Of a stretch of 64,000 nt of DNA, positions 35,345 to 47,872 are shown in pieces (within the stretch, counting starts at the first letter, position 1; each line of letters begins with the position of its first letter). Source of the DNA: Melampsora larici-populina 98AG31 (Eukaryota; Basidiomycota; Pucciniomycetes; Pucciniales; Melampsoraceae); NCBI RefSeq assembly GCF_000204055.1, contig NW_006768826.1, positions 456,815-520,814 on the forward strand, given 5' to 3'. Under the pieces are notes generated by a model, which worked only from the letters and a program-made list of their open reading frames with translations, was not told where the DNA came from and ran no database searches. Made by a program: the position numbers and the translations under genes.

Positions 35345-36242
35345 CTTGGATAGATCCACGGTCGAGTCGCTTGATGCCTGATCCGGAGTGTTTGTTGGTC
35401 GTGACTTTGGAGAGCATCGAAGTCCCCCCTCCGAGGCAAGATGGAAGTCGTAAAAAACATCGTGCCAACCCCTGGTAGCAAGCAAGTTTGTTTCAGAAAG
35501 CCAAATCAGATATGACACTTGAAGCTACAAATATATACCCAAGTGAGACTGAATCAACACACCATCATAACGACACAGAACTTTGAAACATTACACCTAT
35601 ATGGAAGTTGAACGATGGACTTCATAAAATTGATCGACCTATAACTCAGAAGGGAAGCTCAAGAAAAGCAGATAACCATAAACAGCTTCACCCAAAAGAT
35701 CATTTGAATCGATCCATACCCATCACGGAAGTAGATTAAAGGACTATCACCAATGATTTGAGCCTACATCCATCTTCTTCTTTTGATTTCGTCTCCTAAC
35801 TCAGCTTGTGAGTCCCTCTCGGCGAGCTACTTCCCATCTCGCGCTGAGAGGAACTCGGGTCAGTTGGCTTCATCTCTACCCTTGCGCATATGTCAGACAA
35901 ATCAATCACTTCAAATATGACAAAATCAATCATATCAACCCATTAGGATGAAGATGATGGTTAGATTAACCAAAAGTACAGATTCCACTTCTCAAGAAAA
36001 AGTTGAAGGAAATCTTGAAATTTCAACATTGAAAAAAACGCTCTCGTTCTAATCATCGATTTCAAAAATGAATCGACCTTAAACTTGAACATTTTGAAGT
36101 TGTGAAGTTGTGCGGATTGGTGTGATAAGGATTATCAAAGTGAACTTGATTTCTTGACAAAAAGAAGCATGTGATGGGATGATTATAATGATGAGCAGAA
36201 TACCCAGTCTCACTGTTCCACAGGACGATATGACATCGTTTA
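35345..36242. other. Intergenic; 5' flank of copy 3
   Basis: Up to about 35870 this matches the upstream flank of copy 1 (CAGATATGACA, TCGTCTCCTAACTC, GCGAGCTACTTCC), so the promoter region was copied with the gene. The remainder holds nothing I recognise. Confidence 0.45.
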
Positions 36243-36331
36243 CAGTCAAACCGGAAAAGCTTGCCACCAATTCCCCGCCAATTTGCTCGAGTTTTGCGGG
36301 CAAAATTGGTCAAGCTTTTCCGGTTTGACTG
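36243..36331. mobile_element. Tc1/mariner-like MITE (89 bp)
   Basis: CAGTCAAACCGGAAAAGCTT and its inverse close a foldback of 89 bp, the arms spanning about 25 bp each. TA flanks both ends (36241-36242 and 36332-36333), the target duplication of Tc1/mariner elements, and the CAGT start fits that superfamily. A further inner inverted pair (CCAATT..GCGGG / CCCGC..AATTGG-like) makes most of it self-complementary. Confidence 0.85.
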
Positions 36332-37677
36332 TACCTGATTCAAAAAATATATAAGACGTCATTGAAGACTGAGATCAGTGAAGTGAAAAGGTTTTTGGAT
36401 GGAGAAGTCAGGTCAAGTCTCAATTGAACACAGCTTGACACATGATTGTAAGCTTGGGAGTTGCTACGTCGTGTATTGACATACGGGAATGTTTCGGGAA
36501 AAGGTTTTCGGATAACGGTAGACGGGTACGCAAGAGTTACCATTGCTTAGCTTGCCTGCAATCCTGCAGAACGAGGTACTAGTTTCTCTCATCTCGTAAG
36601 GAATGGGAATCTAGGATGGCTAGTAAAGACATGTTCCCTTCATTTCCTTTCGACGACTATCACGTCTATTATCCTGAAAAGTTTTCAAACAAATTATTTT
36701 TATCTACAAATTTTTGATTAGAATCCCTTATGTTACTTTCAGTTTTTGATTATGCTTGAAGAGTCTTTTCTCGCTGCAAAGAAGTTTAAAGATATTGATA
36801 AGATCCTTGAGAATTATGATAATTGGAGGGGGGTAAGTCTGGTCTCCTCCATGGCCAAGCTTAGGCCGTTGTGCTATTGAATTGGCCAAAAGATCTTGCA
36901 GACCAGTCTTTCAAACAACAAATAATCTCCCAGTCAGTCTGGAACCTTTGGCGGATCCCGTCATTGTCCTGGGTGATAATCAAAGACCCTCTGGGGATCC
37001 AGTTAGTTGTACCACTCAAGGGTTTCACCAATTGTTCCGTTCCATCTCCCTCTGCTGTTGATACTTTAGGAAATGTCAACTTATCTATGTTTCCCGCGGG
37101 AACCTCTGGGGGAGCCATCAATTACAACCTTCCCCACCTTTGCAAGGAAGGGTTTTGCTGGCAGCCTGTCCTCATTGTTTGACTCAAAAACCTGCTACTG
37201 AACTCTCTTTATAACATTGAATTCAATTTTTGAAAATCCCTTGTCAGGTCTTGTCTCCTTGACCTTTACTGTGTCAAGTGCCTCAACTCAGGACTTTTAC
37301 AAGGGTTGATAAGGGAAAACAGAAGAGCTCTGTTGTAAGGACGATGTATGTCCTCACTGAAGGAAGGGAAGGATAGAAGGTAATTGAAGTTATGATCTCA
37401 CTTCTGGGGCGCTTTGGGACGTTTGACACCACCAAAGTGGCGGAGAGCTTTCTAGAACCAAAGTGAAAGTTTTATTTACAAACTGACTCCAAAGGAGACA
37501 ATGGCAAAGATCAGTCAAAGATCCTTTTAAGAAGAAAGAGAATAAATGAAAGAGGAACATGTTATGACAATGTACCTGACTCCAAATGAGACAATGGCAA
37601 AGATCAGTCAAAGATCCTTAAAGAGTCAGAACAAGGTCACAATTGAGAAGATGAAATATGGTAATGTTAAGTGTTTA
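36332..37677. other. Intergenic, unrecognised
   Basis: Open frames overlap on both strands at 36861-37182 without any signature I can name. A direct repeat with ACTCCAAA(G/T)GAGACAATGGC and AAAGATCAGTCAAAGATCCT occurs at about 37486-37530 and 37569-37620. Confidence 0.4.
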
Positions 37678-39458
37678 CACTACTCCAGATTGCAAATTTA
37701 TCGCTGAGTTTAGAAAATTAAAAAGACATAGAAAATTATACACAAGGCAGAAGGGGTCCAAAAAATATGCAAAAAGGGGTTGCATTCCCCTATGTGTGCC
37801 CATCATTTTGCATCTTTTACATATTTTTATGGCAGCAGTGTATAACAGGTCAGAAACTGGCAGTCATGGAGGCATTAACCTTGTGAAACCAATAAAATTG
37901 TCAATTTTGTGTCAACATCTGGAATGTCTGCCCATTCTGAAAGCTAGATGTTTGATTTACCAGATACACATTAGAATGTGTGTGTGTGTCCAAAAATGAA
38001 AAAGGCACAGCAATCACTGTCCCCAACAGCAAAGCTATCAAAGCTTATAAATCTGTTCCACAAGGGTTTTAGCATCCAAATGGAAACTGTAGATCCAGTA
38101 TGTGGCTTTCATAATGTGCAACTACTAAACTGATCAAAAGAAAATTGCTGTATTTGTGATTGTTGAAAAGTTTATGCCCAAGCCTGGGTAGTTTTGGACA
38201 AAATTTGAGTTCCGGACCAAATACACCCCAAAATCATTCTTGGGAGTTGGTATGGGTATTGACGTATGGGAATGAGTCAAAAAGGCAATCAGGTAGTGAA
38301 AACACGCGGGGTGGAACCTTGACGTCTCATCCTCTCTGGCGGAGATACTTCCATCTCACATGCCAGCAGAAGATTGACGTCAAGATGCAAAGAGTGTCAA
38401 TAAATTATTTCCCTATAATTCCTGTCCTCTGTTGGAAGCTCGTTTGTCCCACATAATTTTTTTTTCAAAAATTTATTACTCCACACGTTTTTCCTCTCTC
38501 TATAGCCTTTTTCTTCAGTGTCATTAAAACAAAAATTCTCTAATTTTTTGTTGGCCTCCCACTTGCCCAGGCTAATTATTTGAATCAAAGAAGCTGTCTC
38601 TTTTTCTCTACTACATCAATTCAGATTGTTCTCTTTCAAATCCTTTGACAAAACTTGTTAGTTTGTACCTAAAAATGATTCCACCCACTGAACTCTTATG
38701 TGTTTCAGTCTTGTCAGGTTTCAAAAAACGAGTTTTCTCTGTGTTTTCTTTTCTCAGTCTTACACAGGTTCCGTTCTCTCATGCACGCTAATAAGACTCA
38801 TTTGCCTCACGGCAGTCAAGCGTAAACCAGCGGTTGAACTGCCAGATGTAATGATGCTTCCATCATTACAAGCATAACACATCAACTATAAACATACACC
38901 ACGAATTATAACTTAGACACGTAACCTTTAGACCTAACAATTATTCTACATATTACCTCTCATGTGAAAATTCTCGTTGTACTGGCTCCTTAGGGAATTG
39001 AGAGTGATCTCAGATTCATGTCCTTTGGAGTCAGGTGAGTTCTATTACATTATTTCTCTTTTATATAATTCTCTTTCTTTTCTCATTCATGTATATTCCT
39101 TAGGGAATTGAGACTGATCTCAGATTCATGTCCTTTGGAGTCAGGCAATATAATAAATCAGTACTTGGGTTCTAGAAAAGCAAGTCCACTACGTGGCAAA
39201 TCTGAACCTGTTCCCTCTTTGAGATTTTCCTTCAAGTGAGGACTAAAAGTCCTTTACACCAGAGCCCAGACCCATTCCTCTATGGAACATCTTCCAAACT
39301 CAAGGTAAAAATATGAAAAAATATGCAAAATGATGGGAAATCACAGACTGATTCGACCAGAACTTTTTCAAATCTTTCCCACCTCTCATGCATTGCTGAG
39401 AATTTTCTACATCTTGACTTTTCTAAATTCCATGGTATATTATTGATTTGGTGTAGTG
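37678..39458. mobile_element. CACTA-ended non-autonomous element (1781 bp)
   Basis: The left end is CACTACTCCAGATTGCAAAT; the right end, read inward on the other strand, is CACTACACCAAATCAATAAT. Subterminal inverted similarity continues for about 150 bp (TTTAGAAAA, GTAGAAAATT, CCCATCATTTTGCAT on both arms). The 3-bp duplication is TTA (37675-37677, 39459-39461). No transposase frame was found; inside lies a direct repeat at about 38989 and 39099. Confidence 0.75.
38989..39146 (+). repeat. Direct repeat pair, about 48 bp
   Basis: CCTTAGGGAATTGAGA(G/C)TGA followed by TCTCAGATTCATGTCCTTTG and GAGTCAGG appears at about 38989-39037 and 39099-39147, 110 bp apart, with one visible mismatch. Confidence 0.8.
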
Positions 39459-39559
39459 TTAAGTTCTAAGGTGTTGAGTATAGTATCAGCCTTCTTTTAA
39501 TTTTGAGTGACAGGATACATTACATCTGTTCCTCTTTCTACCTCCTCTTAAACAGAGTC

Positions 39560-40260
39560 CTTTCTTCCTTTGGTATCAGCACCAGCTGTCTCTGCAGCTC
39601 CAGATATTTTGGCCGCACCAGCTGTTTCTGGAAACCCAGCAACCACTGATCCTAGCAACACTGCCACAAATACGATACTGGTATCGTATCGACGATACTC
39701 AGTAAAGTAACAGGTCTACAATACTAGAGAAACTGAGCCTCAGTAACGTAGTTGTACCCACAATACAATGCTCAGTAAAGTATCGCAATGGCAATACTGT
39801 GCCGCCCAATACCTAGTACCGTATCTTGTCACGATACCGATCAGATACTGATACTGTATTGTAGTATTGCACTCCCAGACACAAAATCAATAGAGATTTT
39901 GTACTCGATACTTCCTTGGGCCCATTCCAGTATTGTACTCGGGGGGCAATACGATACTAAGTAAAGTAACGCCATACACGATACTGCCAGGAGGATTGGG
40001 CAGTACCGTATTGTGGCTGCAATACTGATACTGACAATACGATACCCAAAAAAAAACTACAATACCGCTACAATACCAATACTGGTAAAGTAATTGTGGC
40101 AGCGTTGATCCTAGTATCTTGGGTGAAGTTGTTTCTGCCACATACTGGTGTGAGTGTGAACACCTTACCATGGAGGTCTTTTCTGTTGAGATACTACCAG
40201 CGTATTCCTTTGACTTGAGTTTCAGACGTCGAGAAAGGTCTTTCAATGATCTGTGAAAGT
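39560..40260 (+). pseudogene. Unknown coding fragment split by a MITE
   Basis: Removing the insertion at 39656-40106 and one copy of its target duplication restores a single frame. That frame runs from an Ala/Ser/Pro-rich part (VSAPAVSAAPDILAAPAVS) across ATTDPSILGEVVSATYW to a Cys-containing part (CECEHLTMEVFSVEI). No start, stop or family could be assigned. It may be part of a retrotransposon gag or of a host gene. Confidence 0.4.
39656..40106. mobile_element. hAT-type MITE (451 bp)
   Basis: The ends are CAACACTGCCAC and, in reverse, AACGCTGCCAC. The target duplication GATCCTAG (8 bp) sits at 39648-39655 and 40107-40114. The interior is packed with CGATAC, GATACTG and GTATCG motifs in both orientations, like the subterminal DNA of the full hAT at 1-3.9 kb, whose ends also start CAACGC. 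It is therefore a likely non-autonomous relative. Confidence 0.8.
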
Positions 40261-40953
40261 TCTCTTTTTCAATCACTTCAACATTTTGATTTAAAACATA
40301 TCACGATTAAATTAACACAACTGGAAGCAAATCTTATTGATCACCGGCACATTTAATCTTACATAATGCACCTAGAAAATCACTTATTAAACCCTCAAAT
40401 GAAATCATGACCAAACCTTCAACATCTTAACAACGGTAATCAAACTTGAAAAAATCAATTTGCCCAAATCCTGTGCAGAATATGAGCACACAGATCTTGC
40501 AAGTTGGGCTCAAATAGTGTTTGCACCAGTTGGAACTCAATACCAGGGCTTGTCAAAAAAATAACTTGCAAACTTGATCCAAGAAATCTTGCACAATTCC
40601 TTACACATCATTAATTAAAATGAAAACTTTAAATCATCATGAAATCAAAAACCTCAACAACTCTTCCAACCCAATTGTTTTGATCATCATTTCTGTATAC
40701 ATAGATATTTTTCTACTTTATAATCCTTTGTTTGAAAATCCAAACCAAAAAAAAGTATTTTCTAATTCGATTGGGTTCCTCTTTTAAAAGTTAACTTTCT
40801 CAACTAAATCTTTATCAAAAAAATCTTATAAACTAAAAAAACCAAATGAAAACCCGTCTCTCCAATGACCCAAAGTTTTAATATATGAAATCCAAACTTT
40901 TGATATATATGTATATATAAAACTTTTTATGTTTTTATTTTTTAGTTTAAACA
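40261..40953. other. Intergenic, downstream of GCD11
   Basis: No gene was recognised. It is strongly AT-rich, with TATATATGTATATAT near 40905, just after the minus-strand GCD11 stop; this probably contains its polyadenylation signals. Confidence 0.4.
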
Positions 40954-43193
40954 TCATTCATTTAATTCATACTCAGCACCTCTTCTAACACTACCCCAAC
41001 CAATCAATCTCCAATGTTGTTCAATCCTTCTACTCAAGGCTACCTTTTCTCCAATCTCAGTACAAGCAGGTTGGTTTAATAAAACTTTAGCTAAATCGGC
41101 TTTTACACTCATCACTCTACCGCCGGTTGAAGTCGAACCAATGTTGACCATTAAGATTTCACCTTTGGTTAGTTTTGATACTTTGGTTTGTTTTTTATCA
41201 TCTGTTTTAACTCCTAATAATCTTCGACTAGTAAGTCATGAAGAAAAAAAAACAAAATTCGAATTCATCAGTTTCAGGAAACAAATAATTCCATCATGTT
41301 TTTTCTTTCGAAATCATATAAAAAACACTTGAAAATCAACTTACAGTAAGAAATAATTAATTTCAATCTCAGTAAAGATCTTAGGTAACTTTCCAACCCC
41401 TCCCAAAACTTGTCCAACCAATCTATCAGCTCTACAAAGTTGAGGATCGATTTCTATTCAAGAAGAAGAACACACATATATCCCTCTGATTAGAAAAACC
41501 AATCCATGATTCACTTCGATTCAAAAAGAAAAGTGAAAAAAATGAAATCTTAACTAGTTCCCACTCCAATCAATCCACCAGGTACAGCGAATTTCAATTC
41601 ATTCTTTTCAGCCAAAAGCGTCACAATCTTACTTCTGATCGGTTTACAATGAATTTTTCCTTCTGCATCTTTAGTCACCACACCAGGTCTAACTTCAATC
41701 TCTTGACCCATCTAAACGTCCGTCAAAAAAAAAGAACCAAACCAAAAGATTCAACAGAAGATCCAGTGATGATTAAAGTTTTAAAGATGAAAGAGAAAAA
41801 GATTGAACGTACCCTTAAGACACCTTGTAAAAGACTACCACCAGCTACACCACCTTTTAATTCGTCTACTTCTGCACCTGGTTTGTTCACATCAAACGAT
41901 CTGATGACCGTAAGTCTAGGATCTGCACTAAAATCACGTAATGGTACGGGAATCTTTTTCACAATATATTCGTTAACTGAATCGATGTTATATCTTAATT
42001 GAGCCGAAATCGGTACGACAGGTGCTGAATCAGCTACTGTACCTACAAACCGAAAACGAAACCCAACCCAAAACATCAAACTCAATCATTCGAAAAGAGA
42101 GAAAGAGAGAAAAATGCAAACCTTTAACAAAACTAAGGATCGTCTTGTATTGTTCCTCAGCCGCTGATTCTGAAATCAAATCCACCTTGTTTTGTAAAAC
42201 GATGATATGTTTTAACTTCATGATTTCAATAGCTGCCAAATGTTCAGAAGTTTGAGGTTGTGGACAAGGTTCGTTTCCTGCAATCAACAAAAGAGCTGCA
42301 TCCATCACAGCTGCTCCTGATAACATGGTAGCCATTAAGATATCGTGACCTGGACAATCTACAAAGGATACATGTCTGTTTTTTTGTTTTGTTTTTTCCC
42401 ATTTCCCAAACACCCAAAATAATAAATTGATCAGGATTTGAAGTTCAGAGATGATCGAGGGAGGAGGGGTTCTGAAAGGTACCTGATTAATTTCATTCTA
42501 CCACCACATCCTGATACGTCACACATCGGTCGATCTTCTTTATCAGATCCATAACTTCTATAACACCCAGGACGATCACAAGATTCTTCTTCACATTTAT
42601 AAACCTATACAATGAATCGCCATGCCCAACAAAACGAAAACAAAAACACAAAAGTCAGTTTAAAATAAACGAAATGAAGATGAAATAAAGACTGGTTGAC
42701 TTTGGCATTGGCATAACCTAATTTAATGGTAATATTCCTTTCTAATTCGTTTTTAAATCTAACAGTATGTACTCCAGAAATAGCTTTCACGACAGTTGAT
42801 TTACCATGAGCTACATGACCAATAGTACCTAAACCCGTCCATCAAAAAACCTCACAAAATCATCAATGATCGATCGAACATATAAAGCACGAAAAACCGA
42901 AGAAGAAGAAAAAGAAAGAATCCGAGAAACTTACCAATATTAATAGTAGCTTGTTTAGAAATCACTTCAGGACTTAAAGGATTTAAATTAGAAGTATCTA
43001 CTTTAACTTCTTTAATATCTTCAATTGGAACATGAAGATTTGAAATCAATTTTCCATTCTTATTAACATTAGGTTTTGATAAAGATGTAGGATTTGATGA
43101 TTTAGGTTTGCTTTGGATTTGTTCGGTGTCTGATTCTGATTCTGATTCTTCTGATAAATCTAAGGGATCGTGTAGTAAATCTTTTGATGCCAT
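40954..43193 (-). CDS. GCD11: Eukaryotic translation initiation factor 2 subunit gamma (510 aa)
   Basis: This is the GTP-binding subunit of eIF2, which carries initiator Met-tRNA to the 40S ribosome in the cytosol. Eight exons: 43193-42935, 42828-42701, 42604-42483, 42375-42122, 42042-41813, 41711-41555, 41453-41345, 41227-40954 (1533 nt). G motifs: GHVAHGKST (about residue 90), DCPGHD (about 176) and NKVD (about 231). The family's zinc-knuckle insert is present ([16 protein letters not shown] ... [14 protein letters not shown]). The C-terminal half has [42 protein letters not shown] and the final [12 protein letters not shown]. The N-terminal 85 residues are acidic and typical of fungal Gcd11. 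Two introns use weak donors (GTCAAC, GTTAAG) but both junctions restore conserved residues. The start lies 283 bp from divergent FES1. Confidence 0.97.
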
Positions 43194-43476
43194 GATTGAA
43201 GTTCGATTGATTGAAAGTGATATCTTCTTGGATCAGTGAAAGTGCAAGGGCAAGGGGGAGAGCGAGTATAGATGATTGGATTTTTTGTATCGATGGATTA
43301 AATTTTAATCGGTTTTATGTAACTCTGTTTTCAACTAATAAAGTACCTTAACGAGTTATGTAAATATACTTAACCCCATAACCAATACTTCAAAACCCAT
43401 TGGATTTTACAAACTTGGGAGTCACCTCATCCAACTGACCGACCAATCAACCAGCAAAACCAACCAAACCAAAAAC
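43194..43476. promoter_or_regulatory. Divergent GCD11/FES1 promoter region
   Basis: These 283 bp lie between two divergent housekeeping genes. AT-rich; a TTAATCGG stretch and TATA-like words are present, but no factor site can be named with confidence. Confidence 0.5.
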
Positions 43477-44936
43477 ATGCCAAACCCATCAGCACCAAAA
43501 CTAAACGACTTACTACACTGGGCCGTAGAAAACACAACCACCAATCCAAACCCCACAAGCCCAGAACCGACCTCAATAACCGCACATCCCAACGACCCAC
43601 AAGGACCATTTGAAATAAACTTTCGACCAAACTTAGAAACCAATTCAAATACATCAGTAGTATTAAAACAAGAACCTATAAAAAAATTAGATACATCTAT
43701 CTTAGATACTATTTTAGGTAGAACAGATGCCATTCGGATTAAAGAATTAATTAATGTTTTTGAAAATCTTGAAGTTCAGATTGAGGAAAGAATTCAGGCG
43801 GGTGAAGGGTTAGAAGAACTTGTTCAAGATTTAGATAATGCTAATGGTATGATTCAATTTCCTAAACTCAAATCTAACTTTCATTGATATATATATGAAC
43901 CTCTATTTTTTTGGGTTTTCTGGTTTAATCATTATCTTACTTTACGGTCTTTTTGTTATTTTTTTTAGATTTGGAAGTTTTAGGTGTTTGGCCTAAATTA
44001 ATTAAACTTTTAGAAGAACCTAATGATCAAATCCAATTTTATACATGTTGGATCATCGGTACCTCAGTCCAAAACAATCCAAAATCTCAATTAGCCGTAA
44101 GATCCCCAAACCCCCCGCTCCCTCCCGAAAAAAATAAAACTAATCCGATTTTGTCTTGTTTTTCTTTGGTGGATTTCAGTTTTTAAAATATGATCCGATT
44201 CCATTAATTTTAAACGTTTTAAATCAATCAAATGATGAAGAAACCAAAGCTAAATCATTATATTGTTTAAGTTCAACTTTAAAACATGCTCCTTCTTCTA
44301 CCCATGCATTAAGTTCGTTTATCAATTCATCAGGATTAGAAAGTTTAAATACAATCTTAAAAGGTAATTTAATTTCCAAAAGCAGCAACAAAAACCAAAC
44401 CATTCTTCTTTTCGGTTGATTTATTTATGTTTGGTTTTTCTTTTGGGTTTTGGTTTTGGTTTAGGTCCTTCAATGAATCTTCGAAGAAAAACGGTGTTTT
44501 TGATTAACTCTTTGGCTATGCAATCCGATTCGATTTTAAATTCATTAAGGTCTCATCATCTTTTCAAAACTTTAATCAGTTCAGTTTCACCTACACTTGG
44601 AATTCCTACTGGTTTAAATGGTGAAGGATTATCACAAGATGAAGATTAGTTGAGTGTTTACAATTCCTTCTCCTATCTCTTAAACATTTCATTAATCTTA
44701 ATCTTCTCTTTTGGGTATGGGTTTTTTTTTCTTGTAGTGTTGAGAAAGCTTTAAGAGCTATTACGACTATCGTTTTACAGTCTGATCAGACAGAATTGAA
44801 TCAAGAAGAAAAAAATAGTTTGAGGGAATTGATTGATGAATTGAATGAAGAACGTCAAATTAAATTAAATCGATTAGAAGGTGCTGGAGTGGCTGAAAGT
44901 GAATGGGATTTAGTTTTAGAAAGAATTCGGAATTGA
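43477..44936 (+). CDS. FES1: Hsp70 nucleotide exchange factor Fes1 (354 aa)
   Basis: Fes1 (HspBP1 family) is an armadillo-type cytosolic protein that releases ADP from Hsp70. Five exons: 43477-43846, 43969-44096, 44180-44363, 44465-44648, 44738-44936 (1065 nt). The family N-terminus LNDLLHWAVEN is present. After a linker, LDTILGRTDAIRIKELI leads into the armadillo repeats: LVQDLDNANDLEVLGVWPKL, FYTCWIIGTSVQNNPKSQLA, KAKSLYCLSSTLKHAPSS and LRRKTVFLINSLAMQS. A long acidic helix ends the protein. Length is close to other fungal Fes1 proteins. The fourth intron has a non-standard GTTGAG donor; splicing there gives DEDYVEKALRAIT, which fits the family, whereas reading through hits TAG at once. Confidence 0.92.
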
Positions 44937-45338
44937 AATTCCCGATTGATTTTTTTTCTCTGTGTTTAATTTGGTCAGAGGTTTGATTTGATTATATTTA
45001 AGTCATCATTGGATTTTTTTTGTTGAAGTTTGTAACTTTCATTTGTGGATTTTTTTACGATCTATTTTTTTACCTTTTGGTTTCTTTTGTGACTTATTTC
45101 TGTTGGTTTAATATATACATAGATATAGAAGCATATATAAAGTTGCAAATTTAAAAAAAAATCAAAGTTCGTAGATATTTTTTGTACAAATAATTTGGAA
45201 GAAAAAAGGTTTTGAAAGTTTTCTTGAACATCAACGATCACAACAAGCATGAAACAGATCACAAAGAAGATTTATAAAATGAAACAAAATGTTTTTTTTG
45301 GTTGATTGATAGGTTTGGGAGATCAGGTTGAAAGGTTT

Positions 45339-46058
45339 TTATTCTTCTGTTGTGTTTGGATTTGGATTGGATGATTTGATTCGTTTGGTTGGTCTTGAAT
45401 CAATTGGATCTGTTGTAGTAAGTTCTGATTGGATTTGTAATTGATTTAAAGATTGAGATTGAGATTGAGATTGTGATTGTGATTTGATTGATTTCCTATG
45501 ATTATTTTGGTTAACAACTATTCCAAACCAAAATATACAAAAAAAACCAATCAGAACCCTTATCCATTTGAAAAAAAAAAGAAGAAAGAAAGAAACTTAA
45601 CTAGATCTATATTTAATTAAATAAATTTTCAAAACATTAAAATATCCAATAAACCCTAATTCTTTAAACGAATTCAGTAGGTCTAAACCATTAATAGTTT
45701 TTCTTTTATGATGATGATGATGAACAACGGTAAATTTAGATGATGGATTCGAAAGTAATGAATTCGAATGTGATAAGATAAAGATCAAGAATTCAGAAAC
45801 ACATGATTGGATTAAAGTTTTAGATGAGTTTGTGATTTTGATTTCGTTCGGTAAGGATTGTTTCATTAGTTTATAGATGTTTGAGTGTGGTAAGAGTTGA
45901 TGGGTTAGATTGTAACTTTGGATTTCGTGTTCTTTTATTGAACTTTTTTTTTGAGGTTCGGTTTGATGGATTTGATTGGAGGTTGATGTTGAAGTTGGTT
46001 TGATTAAGATTTGATTTGAAGTTGAGGTTGAAGTTGATGGTAAAGGTGAGGTTGACAT
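45339..46058 (-). CDS. HAP3: CCAAT-binding factor subunit, HAP3/NF-YB type (211 aa)
   Basis: This is the histone-fold B subunit of the CCAAT-box transcription factor. Exons 46058-45602 and 45517-45339 (636 nt) join in phase 1 over a GTTAAG...GGAATAG intron. The histone fold covers about residues 55-150: LLPHSNIYKLMKQSLPNEIK (canonical LPIANVxRIMKxxLPxxxK), CVSEFLIFILSHSN and KRKTINGLDLLNSFKELGF, ending YLIKYR. It is divergent: an insert with HHHHH (about 113-117) precedes KRKTING. The N-terminus is Ser/Thr-rich (STSTSTSNQI twice) and the second exon gives a Gln/Ser-rich tail (SQSQSQSQSQS). The histone-fold pattern is clear; assignment to HAP3 over a Dr1/NC2-beta relative rests on KRKTING. It converges with FES1. 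Confidence 0.85.
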
Positions 46059-46862
46059 CTTTCTTTCTTTCTTTGATTACTCGTTTCTTGAGTTGGTTTG
46101 GTTTTTGGATTTTGGATTTGGGCAATTTGAAGAATGAAAGAGCAAGTAGCATTTTGGTAAATCCACACCTACCGCCTCTCTGATCAAACGCCTCTCTTAA
46201 CAGATCTTAAGTGCTTGTGTATCCTCGAGTAGAAATCCTTTCTGATCAGAGATACTCTTGACAACCTATGAAAAGAAGCAATAGCAAATTAGTCTTGAAA
46301 ATACATCTTCAAAGGTATATAATTATCCAGAGTTTGTGTTTGATGGAACATTTACTGTAACGGCAAACATACCTTAAAAGCCTATCAATCCACTACTTGG
46401 ACAGTAGAGGGAAATAGGGAGCTGTGATGAGAAAGTAACTGGGTGACCTCACCAAGTCTTTCTATAAGTTTGTCCTGCAAGAGAAAGGCCTACTCCAGGC
46501 ATTGTAAACAACCCAACCAGCTATCCTAGAAAGTCTAGGACAAGCAGCAAGAGGTGATGTGGGGTACCCCCAAGGAGAGTAAATGGTTGAAATCTACCTT
46601 TTTCAAGGACCAATTACCCTTACCCTCCATGGAGAGAGAACAAATCCCAGGAGGTGGGTGAGCAAGACAATTTTTTTTCAGAAGTGAAAAGAAAGAGAGT
46701 AGTGATGTGTAGGAGTTTTAACAGTTCAGCAACAAGCAAAAGAGAGGAAGAGAAAAAGTTGGGGTGAAGAAAGAAATTTTTCTCATGTGCTATCAAGTCA
46801 ACATCTGGTTCCCTCTCACCAGAATCAGTCTGGCTTGATTTGGTCCCAATTCTATGGACTCA
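46059..46862. other. Intergenic upstream of HAP3
   Basis: It contains the HAP3 promoter: a pyrimidine-rich CTTTCTTTCTTTG stretch lies just before the start. No gene was recognised from 46160 to the MITE at 46863. Confidence 0.4.
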
Positions 46863-47248
46863 GAGCATCCCCAGCCGTGCCGTAAATTCGTACCGTACGG
46901 AGGGTCGCACGGATCGCTTAGGGTACTGTTTGATGCATGGATTTTGAACCATGCACAGCCGTGGTGCCGTACAGTACGGCTTGTAGCATATTTTGCAAAG
47001 TGTATTATGGGTTAGCTCATCATCGAGGTGTATGATTTGCAGAGAGTGCAATTGTACAGGTTGGAGTTATGGGGAAAGTGAGGTACGGAAGGATTTGGGG
47101 TGCGAGCCAAAATAGAACATATTTGGCCTATTTTGGCTCGCACGTAGAGAATTGCCTAAGCTAAGTATGTATTTGGGGTAACGGCTGTGGATAAAAATAC
47201 TCCAAATCTACGTATGTCACGGTTTACGGCACACGGCTGGGGATGCTC
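46863..47248. mobile_element. MITE with GAGCATCCCC ends (386 bp)
   Basis: Inverted ends GAGCATCCCCAGCCGTG-CCGTAAA (46863 on) and GAGCATCCCCAGCCGTGTGCCGTAAA (reverse of 47223-47248) differ by a 2-bp indel. The 3-bp duplication is TCA (46860-46862 and 47249-47251). A GAGCAT start with 3-bp duplications recalls PIF/Harbinger elements, but the superfamily is not proven without the transposase. An inner word CCGTACGG / CCGTACTG recurs. Confidence 0.8.
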
Positions 47249-47487
47249 TCAAGACCTGTGCACTCTAGCAATCCTGCCCTACAGTACCACCCATAATAGA
47301 CTGTAGAGCACTGTTGCCAGCTTGGGGTGCTCTCTGTTTATGAGGATTATGAGGAGCTTAGAGCATACATGCAGTGGTTGAGCCTCAAATAGAGGCCACA
47401 AATTAACAAAATCCAATTTTAGTGGGGGCCTGAATGTTAGGGTGGCACTTACACTAGTGGCTAAGTAGTTTGGTTTACTTGGTACAT

Positions 47488-47872
47488 TGTCAGCCCTGGG
47501 TACATATACATGTACCCAAAACTAACTTATAATATTGAACTTTCACTTATAAACCTAATTACATGTACATACAGCTTATAAAACACATGTAAGATATAAT
47601 AAAACATATACAAACATAAATTACATATACATATACATTTAAAAACATATGTAACATGTAATAAAACACCAATTACACCTCATAACTCAGTGTCAAGAGT
47701 TAAAATGCTTATACTACATAAATTACATGACACGTATATGTAATTATGTAATAATAATAATAATAATAATAATTAATGGTAATCATTAAACCCTAAACCA
47801 CAGTAATGATACAATCAAATATCACTACAATTAGGTTTGGAGAGGAGAGTATATAAACCCCTCCTCTCTCAG
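47488..47872 (+). mobile_element. Copia LTR, split by DIRS element B
   Basis: It starts TGTCAGCCCTGGGTACATAT and follows the LTR at 27607 block by block, up to a TATA region (GAGTATATAAACCCCTCC). There it breaks at 47872, where the B repeat of the DIRS element begins. The rest of the LTR should lie beyond 56313. An (AAT)n run at about 47750-47772 is a local expansion. Confidence 0.65.

Noticed and set aside
36861..37182. Overlapping frames on both strands as a gene
   Set aside because: No motif, no splice sites of quality and similar length on both strands.
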